A DNA stretch of 64,000 nt from DATMXS01 sp035561355 (GCA_035561355.1 DATMXS010000095.1:1-64000); one strand, 5' to 3'. Numbered from the stretch's first letter, positions 10,115-18,626 are shown. Notes: generated by a model from the sequence alone, not told the origin. A program made the numbers and translations.

Positions 10115-10511
10115 GGCGCAGTTGCTCGCCTGTTGCGTTTTGCTGGTCGCGGCGGGCGTGGCGCCTGCACGCCCTCCCGAGAAGCCTGCGGACGCCATCG
10201 CCGCACTCGCCGGCGCACTGAGCGACGGAGATGCCGGGGCGTTCCTCGCGAGGGTGGATGAGCACGCGCCCGGCTACGCCGAACTTGCGCGAAACGTGCG
10301 CGCGTTGGTTGCCCTGGGCCCTGCCGCGTCCTCAGTCGATCCTGTCGAGGACAAGGGCGACGCAGAACGCCGGTCGATGCGCCTGAACTGGATCCTCGAT
10401 ATCCGGGGCTCACGCCGCCGCGCGACGATCCTGTGCGATTTGGAACGGCGCGGGGACAAGTGGCACGTCACCCGCCTGGAACCCGTCGCATTCTTCAGCT
10501 CGCAGCAGTAA
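10095..10511 (+). CDS. Small secreted protein, NTF2-like fold suspected
   Basis: This 138-residue protein starts inside the last 20 bases of argJ in another frame, so it is likely co-translated. It has a signal peptide (hydrophobic residues about 9-22, cleavage near APA-R) and then a small alpha/beta domain whose layout (helical DAIAALAGALSDGDAGAFL at the start and WHVTRLEPVAFF at the end) suggests an NTF2/SnoaL-like fold. No catalytic motif is seen. Its function is unknown. Confidence 0.7.
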   Translation: MRATVHRAQLLACCVLLVAAGVAPARPPEKPADAIAALAGALSDGDAGAFLARVDEHAPGYAELARNVRALVALGPAASSVDPVEDKGDAERRSMRLNWILDIRGSRRRATILCDLERRGDKWHVTRLEPVAFFSSQQ

Positions 10512-10543
10512 GGTGCCCGGACACGGTTACGGCTTGATCTGCT

Positions 10544-11941
10544 TTACCGCTGATCCTTTTGCAGTTCGAACCCGATCTTCCTGACAGCAAGCGGGCGGAG
10601 GCTGACTGCGGGCAGGGCGGGGACTTCATCCGGGTCCGGTTCCGGGTAGACATGGTCTGTTTTGTTCCAGGGCAGTTCCGCGCCTTTCATGCGGGCCTCC
10701 GCATATTCCCAGAGCGCCGCGACTGTGGCGCCGGCGTTCAGCCAGTTGGCCCAGAACATGCGGATGGGAACGCCGAGCGCGAAGCCGAAGCCGTAGATGC
10801 GGGCCACGCAGCAGGTACGCGCCGCGAGCCCTGCCGACTGGAGCACGAGCGTCACCGCAAATAGCTGCGTGGCGGGCGGTGGTTGGAGGCCTAGCGCCCA
10901 GCCTACCGCCGCTGCTGTCCCCACGATATTCGCGACTACACTGACCAGGTTGCCCACCAGGCCCTTGCGATCGCGCCAGAACCAGTAGGCTTCGCGCCAG
11001 TTGCGTCCCCAACCGTGCCGCTCCCACGATTGCAGCGTAATGCCGATTACCCACCGGGTTCTCTGCCGGCGCGCCAGCGCCCCATCCATCGGGAAGTACT
11101 CGCGTGTCGCCACCGGGTGGCCGTGCCGCCAGTGCAGCGGAATAAACAACTCGCGCCAGCCGAGCCGGTGCAGACGGTAACCTGTGTCGTAGTCTTCCGT
11201 CAGGCAGCAGGTTTCAAAAAGCACGCCCGAAGCGGCAAGGGACTCGAGCGCGCCGCGGGCGTAGCCTGTGCCGACGCCGTTCGAGGGGATGAAGCCCCCT
11301 AGCATCTGCCGGGCGGGCACGTCCTTTGTCTGGTATTCGGCGAACTCGTCGCAATAGACACCGTGCGTCACCCTGTGGAGGGGCGTCGGAAGCGGCAGTA
11401 CGGGCACCTGCACCATTCCATACGCACCGGCGTAGTGGTTGAACCAACGCATTTCCTCGGGGTGGATCAGGTCCTCCGCGTCATGAATAACGATGACTTC
11501 GAATCGCCTGCCGTGCTTCTCCTCCCAGACGTGCATGGCTCTCCAAACAGCATTGAGGCAATCGGCTTTCGAGGTCGGGCCGTCGCGCGGGCACACGGCC
11601 AGGTGTACCTTCGGGAACCGCGATTCGCAGCGGCGGAGCACGTCGAGCGTCGGTCCGTCATTCGGGTACGCGCCGGCGAAGACCTCGTAATTGCCGTACC
11701 GGATGCCCTCCAAATTGCGCTCCAGCATCCGGCGGATCACTGCGTGCTCACGCCAGAGCGGGAGGAAGACGGCAATGGGCCGCTCCGGACCGTCCAGCCG
11801 CGGATCGCCCGGCGGGATGATCGAGGGCCGGCTGCGCAAGATGCCGTACAGCCACGCGAGGAGAATAACAAGGTCGTCGAGGCCGCTTACAACAATCCAC
11901 AGGGCCAGTACACTCAGCGCGGCGTAAGCGGCAAGCTCCAT
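10544..11941 (-). CDS. Membrane glycosyltransferase, family 2, NfrB-like
   Basis: The 465-residue protein has an N-terminal membrane segment (about 4-32), a GT2 catalytic domain and two to three membrane helices at the C-terminal end (about 330-415). The GT-A motifs are present: IHDAEDLI near 149-156 (DxD-type), LTEDYDTG near 250 (catalytic Asp) and QRTRW near 293-297 (Q-x-x-R-W of processive synthases). It resembles the N-terminal part of NfrB, the inner-membrane protein needed for phage N4 entry and now linked to exopolysaccharide synthesis. Polymer and partner are unknown. It shares a strand with the transglutaminase gene 51 nt upstream. Confidence 0.85.
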   Translation of the reverse strand: MELAAYAALSVLALWIVVSGLDDLVILLAWLYGILRSRPSIIPPGDPRLDGPERPIAVFLPLWREHAVIRRMLERNLEGIRYGNYEVFAGAYPNDGPTLDVLRRCESRFPKVHLAVCPRDGPTSKADCLNAVWRAMHVWEEKHGRRFEVIVIHDAEDLIHPEEMRWFNHYAGAYGMVQVPVLPLPTPLHRVTHGVYCDEFAEYQTKDVPARQMLGGFIPSNGVGTGYARGALESLAASGVLFETCCLTEDYDTGYRLHRLGWRELFIPLHWRHGHPVATREYFPMDGALARRQRTRWVIGITLQSWERHGWGRNWREAYWFWRDRKGLVGNLVSVVANIVGTAAAVGWALGLQPPPATQLFAVTLVLQSAGLAARTCCVARIYGFGFALGVPIRMFWANWLNAGATVAALWEYAEARMKGAELPWNKTDHVYPEPDPDEVPALPAVSLRPLAVRKIGFELQKDQR

Positions 11942-11992
11942 GGAGACACGTATCCCGTAAGAGGGATAGTGCGGTAGGAGCGGGAAAACTCT

Positions 11993-14137
11993 CTATCGGC
12001 GTTCGAGTTCGGCAAGCAGTTCGATCATTCGCGGCGCCGCGGCGGGGTTCCCGCCGAACCGGAGGTCGTGATATGCGGCGGTGAACTCGGCTACCAGGAC
12101 GGAGGCATCCGAGGGCGGAAGGTGATCCGCGAACTCACTGGGTGTAGTCCAGGCCGATTTCTGGTAGCCGCGACGCCTCAGCACACCGAGCATGCGTTGA
12201 TAGAGCAGCGTGGCATCGGACGCGAGCGCGGCGCCCCGTCGAACTTCGCGGACCCGGCGAAGCGTGCGCCACCACCGGAGCACGCGCGGACCGAATCGGC
12301 GGCCGGTGGCGAGCACAAGAATCGCAAGCATCGCAGTGATGCCCCAGCGCTTCGCGAGAGCTACAGTCGCTGTCTTGAGCGCCTCGAACCGTTCGCCGAA
12401 GCCGGCGGCCCAGCGGGATCCGAAGTCCCGTCCGCCGCTCTCCACACGGGAAGCCAGGACGAGTTGCCGGTCGCGGTCGTAATTCAGCACCCACTCGTGC
12501 CAGAAGGTCTCCGCGGCATCCAGGTACAGGCCGAAACGCCCGACGATACTCAGGCCGGGCGTTCGCGCCGAAGGCGGCGTGGGATCGAACGTGGTCCAAC
12601 CGCGGCCGGGCATCCAGGCTTCCACCCAACTGTGGGCATCGGACGCCCGGACAACCGTCCACCCGGTCAACGGATTGTACTCTCCGCTCTGGAAGCCGTT
12701 TGCGATGCGGGCCGGAACATTCACGGCTCGCAGCATCACAGCCATCGCGGAGGAGAAGTACTCGCAGTGTCCCTTGCGGCGCTCGAACAGAAAATGCGCC
12801 AGAGGATCCCGGACGGGCTCGGAAAGCAGATCCGTGGTGTAGCCGAACTGCGTGTGGAAGTACTTTTCGAGGGAGCGGGCTTTGCCTTCAGGAGACGTAT
12901 CGCTTTCGGTCAGCTTCCGGGCGAGTTCGATAATGCGCGGATCGAGCGGGGGCAGAAGGAGATTGTTCACCCGTTCGGCTTCAGTCACCTGTGGGACCCA
13001 GAGTGCGCTGGGCTCAGCGGTTTCCTCCACGAAAGCATGCGCGACGTATTGAAGGTTATCGGTATTGCCGTAGCCGGCCCGAACGCCGCCATGGGAGTTG
13101 CGGACGACCGACGGCACGTTGATGGTGAGGAACTCCGGCGTACCGGCGAAGAACAGCGCATCGTTGCCGATCGAGTGCAGCCGGACTTCATACGCGAGCC
13201 GCTTCCCTTTGCGCCACCGCTGCGGATTATCGGCCAGCAGCACGGAACCGCTTCGAACGCGCAACACATTGCCGGCTTCGGGTGGGTTGTACCAGCGGCG
13301 GCCATCGAACTGCGATAGCGCATTGCCGCGCCACTTCAGATTCGCGGTGCTTTCGCTGCCTACCGGCCGGACGTGCATCACCGCGATGCGCCGCTGCTGA
13401 ATCTCTCCGATCTCGCCCAGGCGCATTTCATTCGAGAAGCCGGGGATGTGGTACCGGTCCGGAATCAGGTGCTGAAAAGCTGCCCGGGCGGTGCGAGGCA
13501 AGAGGAAGAACATCCCGCCCGTGAGGACGAGGATACCTAGGGAGACTAAGACGGTGAGACCGGCCAGACGCCAGTGGAACCGGCGTAGACCGCCGCGGCC
13601 GAGATTACGAGGCTTCCGCACCGAACGGCGAATTTCGGCGCTGGCGAACGTGGCGACGCCGAAGATGAGGAACAGAGCCAGGAAGACAAAGAAACCGAGG
13701 TCCGGCGAAAGTAAAGTTGCGGCGATGAGCTCCAGGAACGCAATGATGCCGACGAAGACGTAGTCGCGCGTAGTTTGCGCTGTGAGGAGTTGGAGCACAG
13801 CCAGAAAAACGACGAGGTGGATTGCCGAGGGCAGGAACTCGCGCGAGAGCAAGGTGTAATCGATCGCATAAAAGGCAACGCAGGCGGCGGGTAAGACGAA
13901 ACTTGCGCCTTTCGGGAAAGTCCACCGAACGATCCCGAATGCCATCAGAGCGCGCAGGAGGAGTCCCGCGGCCGCGATGAGCGCGGCAGGCCAATCAAGA
14001 TAGCCGGAACCCAACACGGCAAAGTAGCCGCTCGATACGAGGCCCAGGAGGGATAAATCGAAATAGCGGTCCACCGAAACCGCCAGCGCGCCGTTGGTAC
14101 GGCCCGGCAGCACGCGGCCCCCGCTGGATACGGGCAT
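11993..14137 (-). CDS. TgpA-like transglutaminase with membrane N-terminus
   Basis: The 714-residue protein has about six to seven membrane helices (residues 20-215, DUF3488-type), an extracytoplasmic transglutaminase-like domain (about 390-535), one more membrane helix (about 605-625) and a C-terminal helical DUF4129-like tail. The cysteine-protease-like triad is visible: Cys in RKGHCEYFSSA near 457, His in DAHSWVEAW near 500 and Asp in FDPTPP near 515. TgpA of Pseudomonas is essential for growth and acts on periplasmic proteins. The start has no Shine-Dalgarno sequence, but a TAGAAT box lies 9 nt upstream. Confidence 0.9.
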   Translation of the reverse strand: MPVSSGGRVLPGRTNGALAVSVDRYFDLSLLGLVSSGYFAVLGSGYLDWPAALIAAAGLLLRALMAFGIVRWTFPKGASFVLPAACVAFYAIDYTLLSREFLPSAIHLVVFLAVLQLLTAQTTRDYVFVGIIAFLELIAATLLSPDLGFFVFLALFLIFGVATFASAEIRRSVRKPRNLGRGGLRRFHWRLAGLTVLVSLGILVLTGGMFFLLPRTARAAFQHLIPDRYHIPGFSNEMRLGEIGEIQQRRIAVMHVRPVGSESTANLKWRGNALSQFDGRRWYNPPEAGNVLRVRSGSVLLADNPQRWRKGKRLAYEVRLHSIGNDALFFAGTPEFLTINVPSVVRNSHGGVRAGYGNTDNLQYVAHAFVEETAEPSALWVPQVTEAERVNNLLLPPLDPRIIELARKLTESDTSPEGKARSLEKYFHTQFGYTTDLLSEPVRDPLAHFLFERRKGHCEYFSSAMAVMLRAVNVPARIANGFQSGEYNPLTGWTVVRASDAHSWVEAWMPGRGWTTFDPTPPSARTPGLSIVGRFGLYLDAAETFWHEWVLNYDRDRQLVLASRVESGGRDFGSRWAAGFGERFEALKTATVALAKRWGITAMLAILVLATGRRFGPRVLRWWRTLRRVREVRRGAALASDATLLYQRMLGVLRRRGYQKSAWTTPSEFADHLPPSDASVLVAEFTAAYHDLRFGGNPAAAPRMIELLAELERR

Positions 14138-14146
14138 GTAGCTACT

Positions 14147-14152
14147 ATTCTA
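14147..14152 (-). promoter_or_regulatory. -10 box close to the transglutaminase start
   Basis: TAGAAT on the minus strand ends 9 nt before the ATG at 14137. There is no Shine-Dalgarno sequence, so a transcript starting 6-7 nt after the box would be nearly leaderless. Confidence 0.4.
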
Positions 14153-14226
14153 GTCGATGTGCCTGCCGGTCCCGGGATGTATCAACCCGCGCGGGACAGG
14201 CGGCAGCAGTCCGGCAAAGCCGGCCG

Positions 14227-14436
14227 TCAGGAGGTGACGGGCGGTTCGGCGGGCTCGGGTTGCTTCACCTGGGGTTGGGGCTCTTCGAGGGGAACGTCAC
14301 AAGCGCAGCAATCGCTACAACGTCCGCAACGGCGGCACAAGTGGTTTGGGCAGGCGTCCTTGGTGCAGAAGACGCAAATACCGGTGGATGGATCCTGGCA
14401 GATGCTGCACGCGTACGTACGGCCTTCAGTGGTCAC
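14227..14436 (-). CDS. Cysteine-rich miniprotein (69 aa)
   Basis: Twelve cysteines and one histidine fall within residues 10-48 in the order C-x2-C, C-x2-C, C, then CRRC, C-x2-CC and CAC, enough for two or three zinc sites. The layout is like a B-box or double zinc ribbon. The tail is Pro/Glu-rich. Its ATG overlaps the stop of the preceding gene on the minus strand as ATGA (14433-14436), so translation is coupled. No named family is recognised. The B-box-like reading is inference from cysteine spacing. Confidence 0.65.
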   Translation of the reverse strand: MTTEGRTYACSICQDPSTGICVFCTKDACPNHLCRRCGRCSDCCACDVPLEEPQPQVKQPEPAEPPVTS

Positions 14437-14987
14437 CTCTTTGCCTCCTTTTTGTCGGGCGTCTTGCCGCGCGGTTGGCGGGCCAAAATGCCGCGGCAGC
14501 GCTGCGCCTCCTCATCGATGACACGAAACTGCTGCTCGCGATCGGCGGCGAGTTCCACGAGATAGTGCCGGAGTCGCTCGCGATCCGCGGTCTCCTGGGT
14601 GATCAGCCCCATCAGAATGTCGGCGATCGCGGGATTCTGATACCTGCGGACGCCGGCCTCGAGCGACCGAAGCATCTGGTCCACCGACATCATGCGAAAG
14701 TAGCTCTCGAGCGCGGTGGTGAGACGGTCGGGCCGCTTCTGGAGCGCTTGCGTAGTGGTGACAAGATAGCCGATCTCGGCGCGAATTCGCTTCACCTGTT
14801 CCGTGTATCCGGCAGGAGCATCTTGCCAGGTTTGCGGGTCTATCTTTTCGAGGAAGGGCTGGAAACGCTGGATATTTTCGGCAAGTGATTCAAGCTGTTT
14901 ACGAACTTCCCACTCGGGCGGGAGCCCACCGCCGCTCTGCGCCAACACGGGTAGCGACACGACCAACGCAAGCAGAAAATGATGCAT
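14433..14987 (-). CDS. Secreted helical protein of unknown function (184 aa)
   Basis: A short signal peptide (residues 1-16, ending near VLAQS) precedes an almost entirely helical, charged region rich in Glu, Arg and Gln. The helices include ESLAENIQRFQPFLEKI near 34-50 and the heptad-like LIEQETADRERLRHYL-type segment near 130-150. The C-terminus is very basic. No known domain is recognised. It is translationally coupled to the cysteine-rich miniprotein downstream, an odd pairing of an exported and an apparently cytosolic product. Confidence 0.7.
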   Translation of the reverse strand: MHHFLLALVVSLPVLAQSGGGLPPEWEVRKQLESLAENIQRFQPFLEKIDPQTWQDAPAGYTEQVKRIRAEIGYLVTTTQALQKRPDRLTTALESYFRMMSVDQMLRSLEAGVRRYQNPAIADILMGLITQETADRERLRHYLVELAADREQQFRVIDEEAQRCRGILARQPRGKTPDKKEAKR

Positions 14988-15032
14988 GACGTAAAAATCC
15001 AGTGTCGCATGTCCGCCTGCAGGCGGAAGCCG

Positions 15033-15860
15033 CTACATCGGAGGCGGGGGAGGCGGACCCGCAGGGGGCGTGGTGCCGGTACTGCCGCCGGAACCGCCGT
15101 CGGCGGGTGGAACTGGAGGCGTACCGGGATCCTGGTCGCCAGGGAGACCACCGCCGCCTGTGCCAGTGGTGGGCGGTGCGGTCCCTCCGCCGGCGCCGGT
15201 CCGGGGCGACCGGGTCATCGTGCTGTAGAGCGCTTCGGCAACGGCTCGAAGCGCCGCCCGAACAACACCGCCGCGGTCGATCGACTTCTGCGCGAGCGGC
15301 TCATCTTTATAGACCCTGATCCACTCGCCCTCGCCCAGCAGCTTGGGAGGGCTGAACCGGAGCACGCGATGCTCCACCGCGACCTGCCCTTCCTCAACCA
15401 CAACGAGCGTGGTTTCGCCTTCCTCGACGGTGACGTCGAAAATGGTGCCGCGCACCGAGATGATGGCCGTGGGGCTGTGAACCTTATTGCGGTTGGGCTG
15501 GCCGCCCAAGCTTTTTTGGATGTGGACCTTGACGCGTCCGAGCAGGAGTTCCAGCAGATCGCGCCAGTCGCCCGGGTTGTCCCGGAAAGTCACGCGCGAA
15601 TCAGGGTAAACCTCAAACGTGCTGCCGTCCGAAACCTTGAATACGGCTAAACCATCCGGACCAGTCAAAATGATCTGGCGGGGCTTAATGCGGTCACCCA
15701 CATTCAGCGCCCATGGGTTGGAATCCCGCAGGATCGAGACGCGGCCGCTGACGGAGATCAGAACGGCGGCGGTGTCATCCGCATTTTGAGCCGGACACAC
15801 TTGGGGCATCGCCGCCAGAAGCAGCGCCACACCGGCCATAGAACCGAACCACCGCAACAT
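15033..15860 (-). CDS. FecR-domain secreted protein with Pro/Gly tail
   Basis: The 275-residue protein has a signal peptide (cleavage near CPAQN, residue 25), then a FecR-type beta domain (about 30-165) with the SGRVSILR, GDRIKPRQIILTG and ISVRGTIFDVTV segments. From about residue 215 the chain is a low-complexity Gly/Pro/Thr tail ending in PPPPPPM. FecR domains outside iron signalling are common in secreted surface proteins of soil bacteria; there is no sigma factor or TonB receptor nearby, so an anti-sigma role is unlikely. It is divergent from the BNR-repeat protein. Confidence 0.85.
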   Translation of the reverse strand: MLRWFGSMAGVALLLAAMPQVCPAQNADDTAAVLISVSGRVSILRDSNPWALNVGDRIKPRQIILTGPDGLAVFKVSDGSTFEVYPDSRVTFRDNPGDWRDLLELLLGRVKVHIQKSLGGQPNRNKVHSPTAIISVRGTIFDVTVEEGETTLVVVEEGQVAVEHRVLRFSPPKLLGEGEWIRVYKDEPLAQKSIDRGGVVRAALRAVAEALYSTMTRSPRTGAGGGTAPPTTGTGGGGLPGDQDPGTPPVPPADGGSGGSTGTTPPAGPPPPPPM

Positions 15861-15992
15861 TACACGACCCCGCTTCGGGTTTTCGGACCAGATCTACCCG
15901 CTTCGGATTGCCAACTCAGTCTAACACCAGAATTGCAGAGCAAAAAGGTGTCCGTTGGGTAATATTCATGAAAATCCATTCAAAACAACGGC

Positions 15993-16002
15993 TTGTATAC
16001 AA
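15993..16002. promoter_or_regulatory. 10-bp perfect palindrome in the divergent promoter region
   Basis: TTGTATACAA reads the same on both strands. It lies in the AT-rich 190-bp gap between the FecR gene and the BNR/TIGR03437 gene, about 32 bp upstream of the putative -10 box of the latter. It could be an operator, but a chance palindrome in AT-rich DNA is possible. Confidence 0.3.
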
Positions 16003-16033
16003 AACGTACCTGTGCGAAACGGCTCTGAGACGC

Positions 16034-16039
16034 TACAAT
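16034..16039 (+). promoter_or_regulatory. -10 box close to the BNR/TIGR03437 protein start
   Basis: TACAAT ends 11 nt before the ATG at 16051, and no Shine-Dalgarno sequence is present. Confidence 0.4.
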
Positions 16040-16050
16040 GGACCCATCTG

Positions 16051-17961
16051 ATGTGTCAAAGCGCCACGAACGCACTGAGTGCGGCGCGGTCTGACTGGGC
16101 CAGGGGGCTGGCAGTGCTGGCAGCTCTCGTTGTATCCCTCGGCTCGTCTCACGCCCAGACTCCACGCGCCCGCCCGGAGTGGCGGCGCATAGGAAACGGC
16201 GCAGTGGATGCGCCACTCGCATCTCCGGGCTCAGGCGCGGTCGATCGCGTCTGGTACGCGCAGGACGGGGCCCGCCTGTTTGCTCGCACCGCCGGCGGCC
16301 GGGTTTGGGAGACCACGGATTTCCAATCATGGAAGCCGAGCACTGCGACGGCGCCTGCGTCCCCCACCGTGGCGGAGGCACCCGACCGGCTGCCGGAAGG
16401 CGCCACGGCTATCAAACGCCACCCCTCGGAACCGAACCGGCTCTACGCCTTTGGCGCCCAACTCCTGCGTTCCGATGATGGCGGGGTCAACTGGACGAAC
16501 CTGACGGCGTACCACCGCGAATCGATCATTGGCGGTGGCATGCAGGATGTCGCGATATCGCCGCGCAATCCCGAGGAAGTGGTCGTCGCGAACGAGAACG
16601 GTTTGTGGCGATCCGCGGATGGCGGCCTGTGCTGGACGGGACTAAACGAATCGCTGCCAAACCTCCCCGTGCAGCGGTTTGCGGGCCTGCCGCAGACCAC
16701 GCGGGGCGTACGCATCGAGACGGCTGGTTATGGTGTTGCCGAGTGGATGCCGGGCGAGAAGCGCGCGTGGAGGCCGGTGGGGCCTGTTTCCGAAGATGCC
16801 GAACTCCGGCGGGCGCTCTCGGGTACTCTGGGCGCCGCCGTAACCGCTGCCACGGCGGAGAGCGATTTCGTTTACGCCGGTTCCGATGACGGCCGTCTCT
16901 GGGCATCGCCGGACCATGGCCGTACCTGGACCATGACGGCGCCCACCGAGCGAGGGACCGTATCCGCCCTTTTTGCGGATCGCCGGGAACCTCGTGTCGC
17001 GCTCGCAACCTTCGCCTCCGCGCGCGGTCAGCGAGTCCTCCGGACAGTGAATGGCGGCCAGTATTGGGACGACCTGACGACCGATTTGCCCGCAGGCGCG
17101 GTGCACGGCATCACGGCCGACCCCCGCAGCGGCACAGTGTATGCCGCGACGGACAGCGGCTTGTACCTGACGCACGCCGACCTCAACGCGCCGGCGCCGG
17201 GAGGCACATGGTCCGCCGTGGAGGGACTGCCGGAGGGCCGGGTCCTGGATGTCAGGCTCGATCCGGACGGCAACCAGTTATTCGTGGCCTTGGAAGGCGA
17301 GGGCGTTTACGCGGCCATGGCGCCGCACCGTTTCCTGAGTCCGGGAATCGTGAACGCGGCTGATTTCAGCACTCGGCCGGCCGCTCCTGGATCGCTCCTG
17401 AGCGTCCTCGGCAGCCGGGTGACGGGAGCGCGCGCAGGGGACCTGGTGTTTCCAGTGCTGGCAGCGAGCGACGCCGAGTCGCAGATTCAGGTGCCGTTCA
17501 ACGCCACCGGGCCCGCGCTTTCGCTGGCTCTTGAGACGGCCAGGGGGCGGTTGAGCCTATCGATTCCGGTCGGCCCGGTTTCGCCGGCCATTTTCATCGA
17601 TCGCGACGGGACGCCGCTGGTCTTGAACGCGGACGACGGTGTTTTGCTGGACGGCATGAACCCGGCGCGTTCGAACGCGCGCATTCAAGTGCTGGCGACC
17701 GGCTTGGGCGCTGTGCGGCCCGAGTGGCCGGTGGGCCGTCCCGGGCCACTCGAGAATCCGCCTCAGGTTGTGGTTCCGGTGCGAGCTTACCTCGACCGCT
17801 CGCCGATCGAGGTGACGCGCGCGGTGCTCGCCCCAGGGTACGTCGGCTTGTATCTCATTGAGATCCAATTGCCCGCAATCGTGAACACCGGCGCCGCGGA
17901 GTTGTACCTGGAGGCCGAAGGCCAGGCGAGCAACCGGGTCCGCATCACAATCGAGCCATAA
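16051..17961 (+). CDS. Secreted BNR/sialidase-type repeat protein with C-terminal TIGR03437-type domain
   Basis: The 636-residue product has a signal peptide (cleavage near SSHAQ, residue 37), a beta-propeller-like region of BNR-type repeats (Ser-x-Asp-x-Gly-x-x-Trp units, for example SDDGGVNW near 140, SADGGLCW near 190, SPDHGRTW near 285 and a related NGGQYW near 335), and from about residue 427 the PGIVNAADF...PGSLLSVLG and IQVPFN blocks of the TIGR03437-type C-terminal domain, which is expanded in Solibacter-like Acidobacteria. The role is probably extracellular; the ligand is unknown. An in-frame TTG at 15955 would add 32 poorly fitting residues before the signal peptide, so I use the ATG. 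Confidence 0.85.
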   Translation: MCQSATNALSAARSDWARGLAVLAALVVSLGSSHAQTPRARPEWRRIGNGAVDAPLASPGSGAVDRVWYAQDGARLFARTAGGRVWETTDFQSWKPSTATAPASPTVAEAPDRLPEGATAIKRHPSEPNRLYAFGAQLLRSDDGGVNWTNLTAYHRESIIGGGMQDVAISPRNPEEVVVANENGLWRSADGGLCWTGLNESLPNLPVQRFAGLPQTTRGVRIETAGYGVAEWMPGEKRAWRPVGPVSEDAELRRALSGTLGAAVTAATAESDFVYAGSDDGRLWASPDHGRTWTMTAPTERGTVSALFADRREPRVALATFASARGQRVLRTVNGGQYWDDLTTDLPAGAVHGITADPRSGTVYAATDSGLYLTHADLNAPAPGGTWSAVEGLPEGRVLDVRLDPDGNQLFVALEGEGVYAAMAPHRFLSPGIVNAADFSTRPAAPGSLLSVLGSRVTGARAGDLVFPVLAASDAESQIQVPFNATGPALSLALETARGRLSLSIPVGPVSPAIFIDRDGTPLVLNADDGVLLDGMNPARSNARIQVLATGLGAVRPEWPVGRPGPLENPPQVVVPVRAYLDRSPIEVTRAVLAPGYVGLYLIEIQLPAIVNTGAAELYLEAEGQASNRVRITIEP

Positions 17962-18049
17962 CCGATAGGGAGCCTGGGACTTGCTTCGTACCACAATGGC
18001 ATCCAGACACGTCTAACCTTGCGGTAGGATTGGAGTTTCGAGGCCCGTA

Positions 18050-18583
18050 ATGATTAGCAGACGTCTCGCGCTGGCCGCATTGCTCTCGGCAGCGGCATTC
18101 GCGCAGGAAACAGACAAACTAGCGCCCTATTACCCGACTCCCGAGACCATCGTCAAGAAGATGCTCGAATTCGGCGAATTGAAGCCGGGGGAGAAGATGT
18201 TCGACCTCGGAAGCGGCGACGGCCGAATCGTCATCATGGCCGCGCAGAAGTTCAAGGCCGATGCGACCGGCGTCGAATTCGATAAGGACCTGTACCGCCA
18301 GAGCATGGACCGCATCAAGAGCCTGGGCCTTTCGGCTCGCGCCCGCATCGTCAACGGGGACATCATGAAGCAGGACTACAGCTCGGCGAACCTGCTCACC
18401 GTCTACCTGCTGCCGTCGTCGAACGACAAGGTGCGGCCGATTCTCGAAAAGCAGCTCAAGAAGGGTACCCGCATTGTCGCTCACGATTTCGAGTTCTCCG
18501 GGTGGACACCCGAGAAGACCGAGACCATTGAGGACGATGGTGAAGGCCGCAGTCATACTCTCTATCTGTACCGGATCAAATAA
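18050..18583 (+). CDS. SAM-dependent methyltransferase-like protein with a signal peptide
   Basis: The 177-residue protein has an N-terminal signal-like segment (RRLALAALLSAAAFAQE, residues 4-20) followed at once by a class I methyltransferase core: YYPTPETIV near 25-33, motif I FDLGSGDGR near 49-57, GVEFDKD near 72-78 and an acidic residue in NGDIMKQD near 101-108. The YPTPE plus DLGSGDGR arrangement resembles the FAM173/ATPSCKMT lysine methyltransferase group. Export of a SAM enzyme would be odd, since SAM is cytosolic. The hydrophobic segment may be a membrane anchor. GAGG lies 6 nt before the ATG. Confidence 0.8.
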   Translation: MISRRLALAALLSAAAFAQETDKLAPYYPTPETIVKKMLEFGELKPGEKMFDLGSGDGRIVIMAAQKFKADATGVEFDKDLYRQSMDRIKSLGLSARARIVNGDIMKQDYSSANLLTVYLLPSSNDKVRPILEKQLKKGTRIVAHDFEFSGWTPEKTETIEDDGEGRSHTLYLYRIK

Positions 18584-18609
18584 CCGGGGAGTTGCATGTG
18601 CAAGCGTTC

Positions 18610-18615
18610 TATAAT
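18610..18615 (+). promoter_or_regulatory. -10 box close to the histidine kinase start
   Basis: A perfect TATAAT ends 11 nt before the ATG at 18627. No Shine-Dalgarno sequence is present, and the only -35-like hexamer (TTGCAT at 18592-18597) is too near at 12 bp. Confidence 0.45.
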
Positions 18616-18626
18616 GCTTGCGCGAG

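Noticed and set aside
12068..13318. 416-codon plus-strand frame over the transglutaminase gene
   Set aside because: Antisense to TgpA with an intact catalytic triad; the frame has no domain and an unusual composition.
15955..16050. TTG start at 15955 for the BNR/TIGR03437 protein
   Set aside because: It would add 32 residues before the signal peptide, with no ribosome site; the ATG at 16051 fits better.
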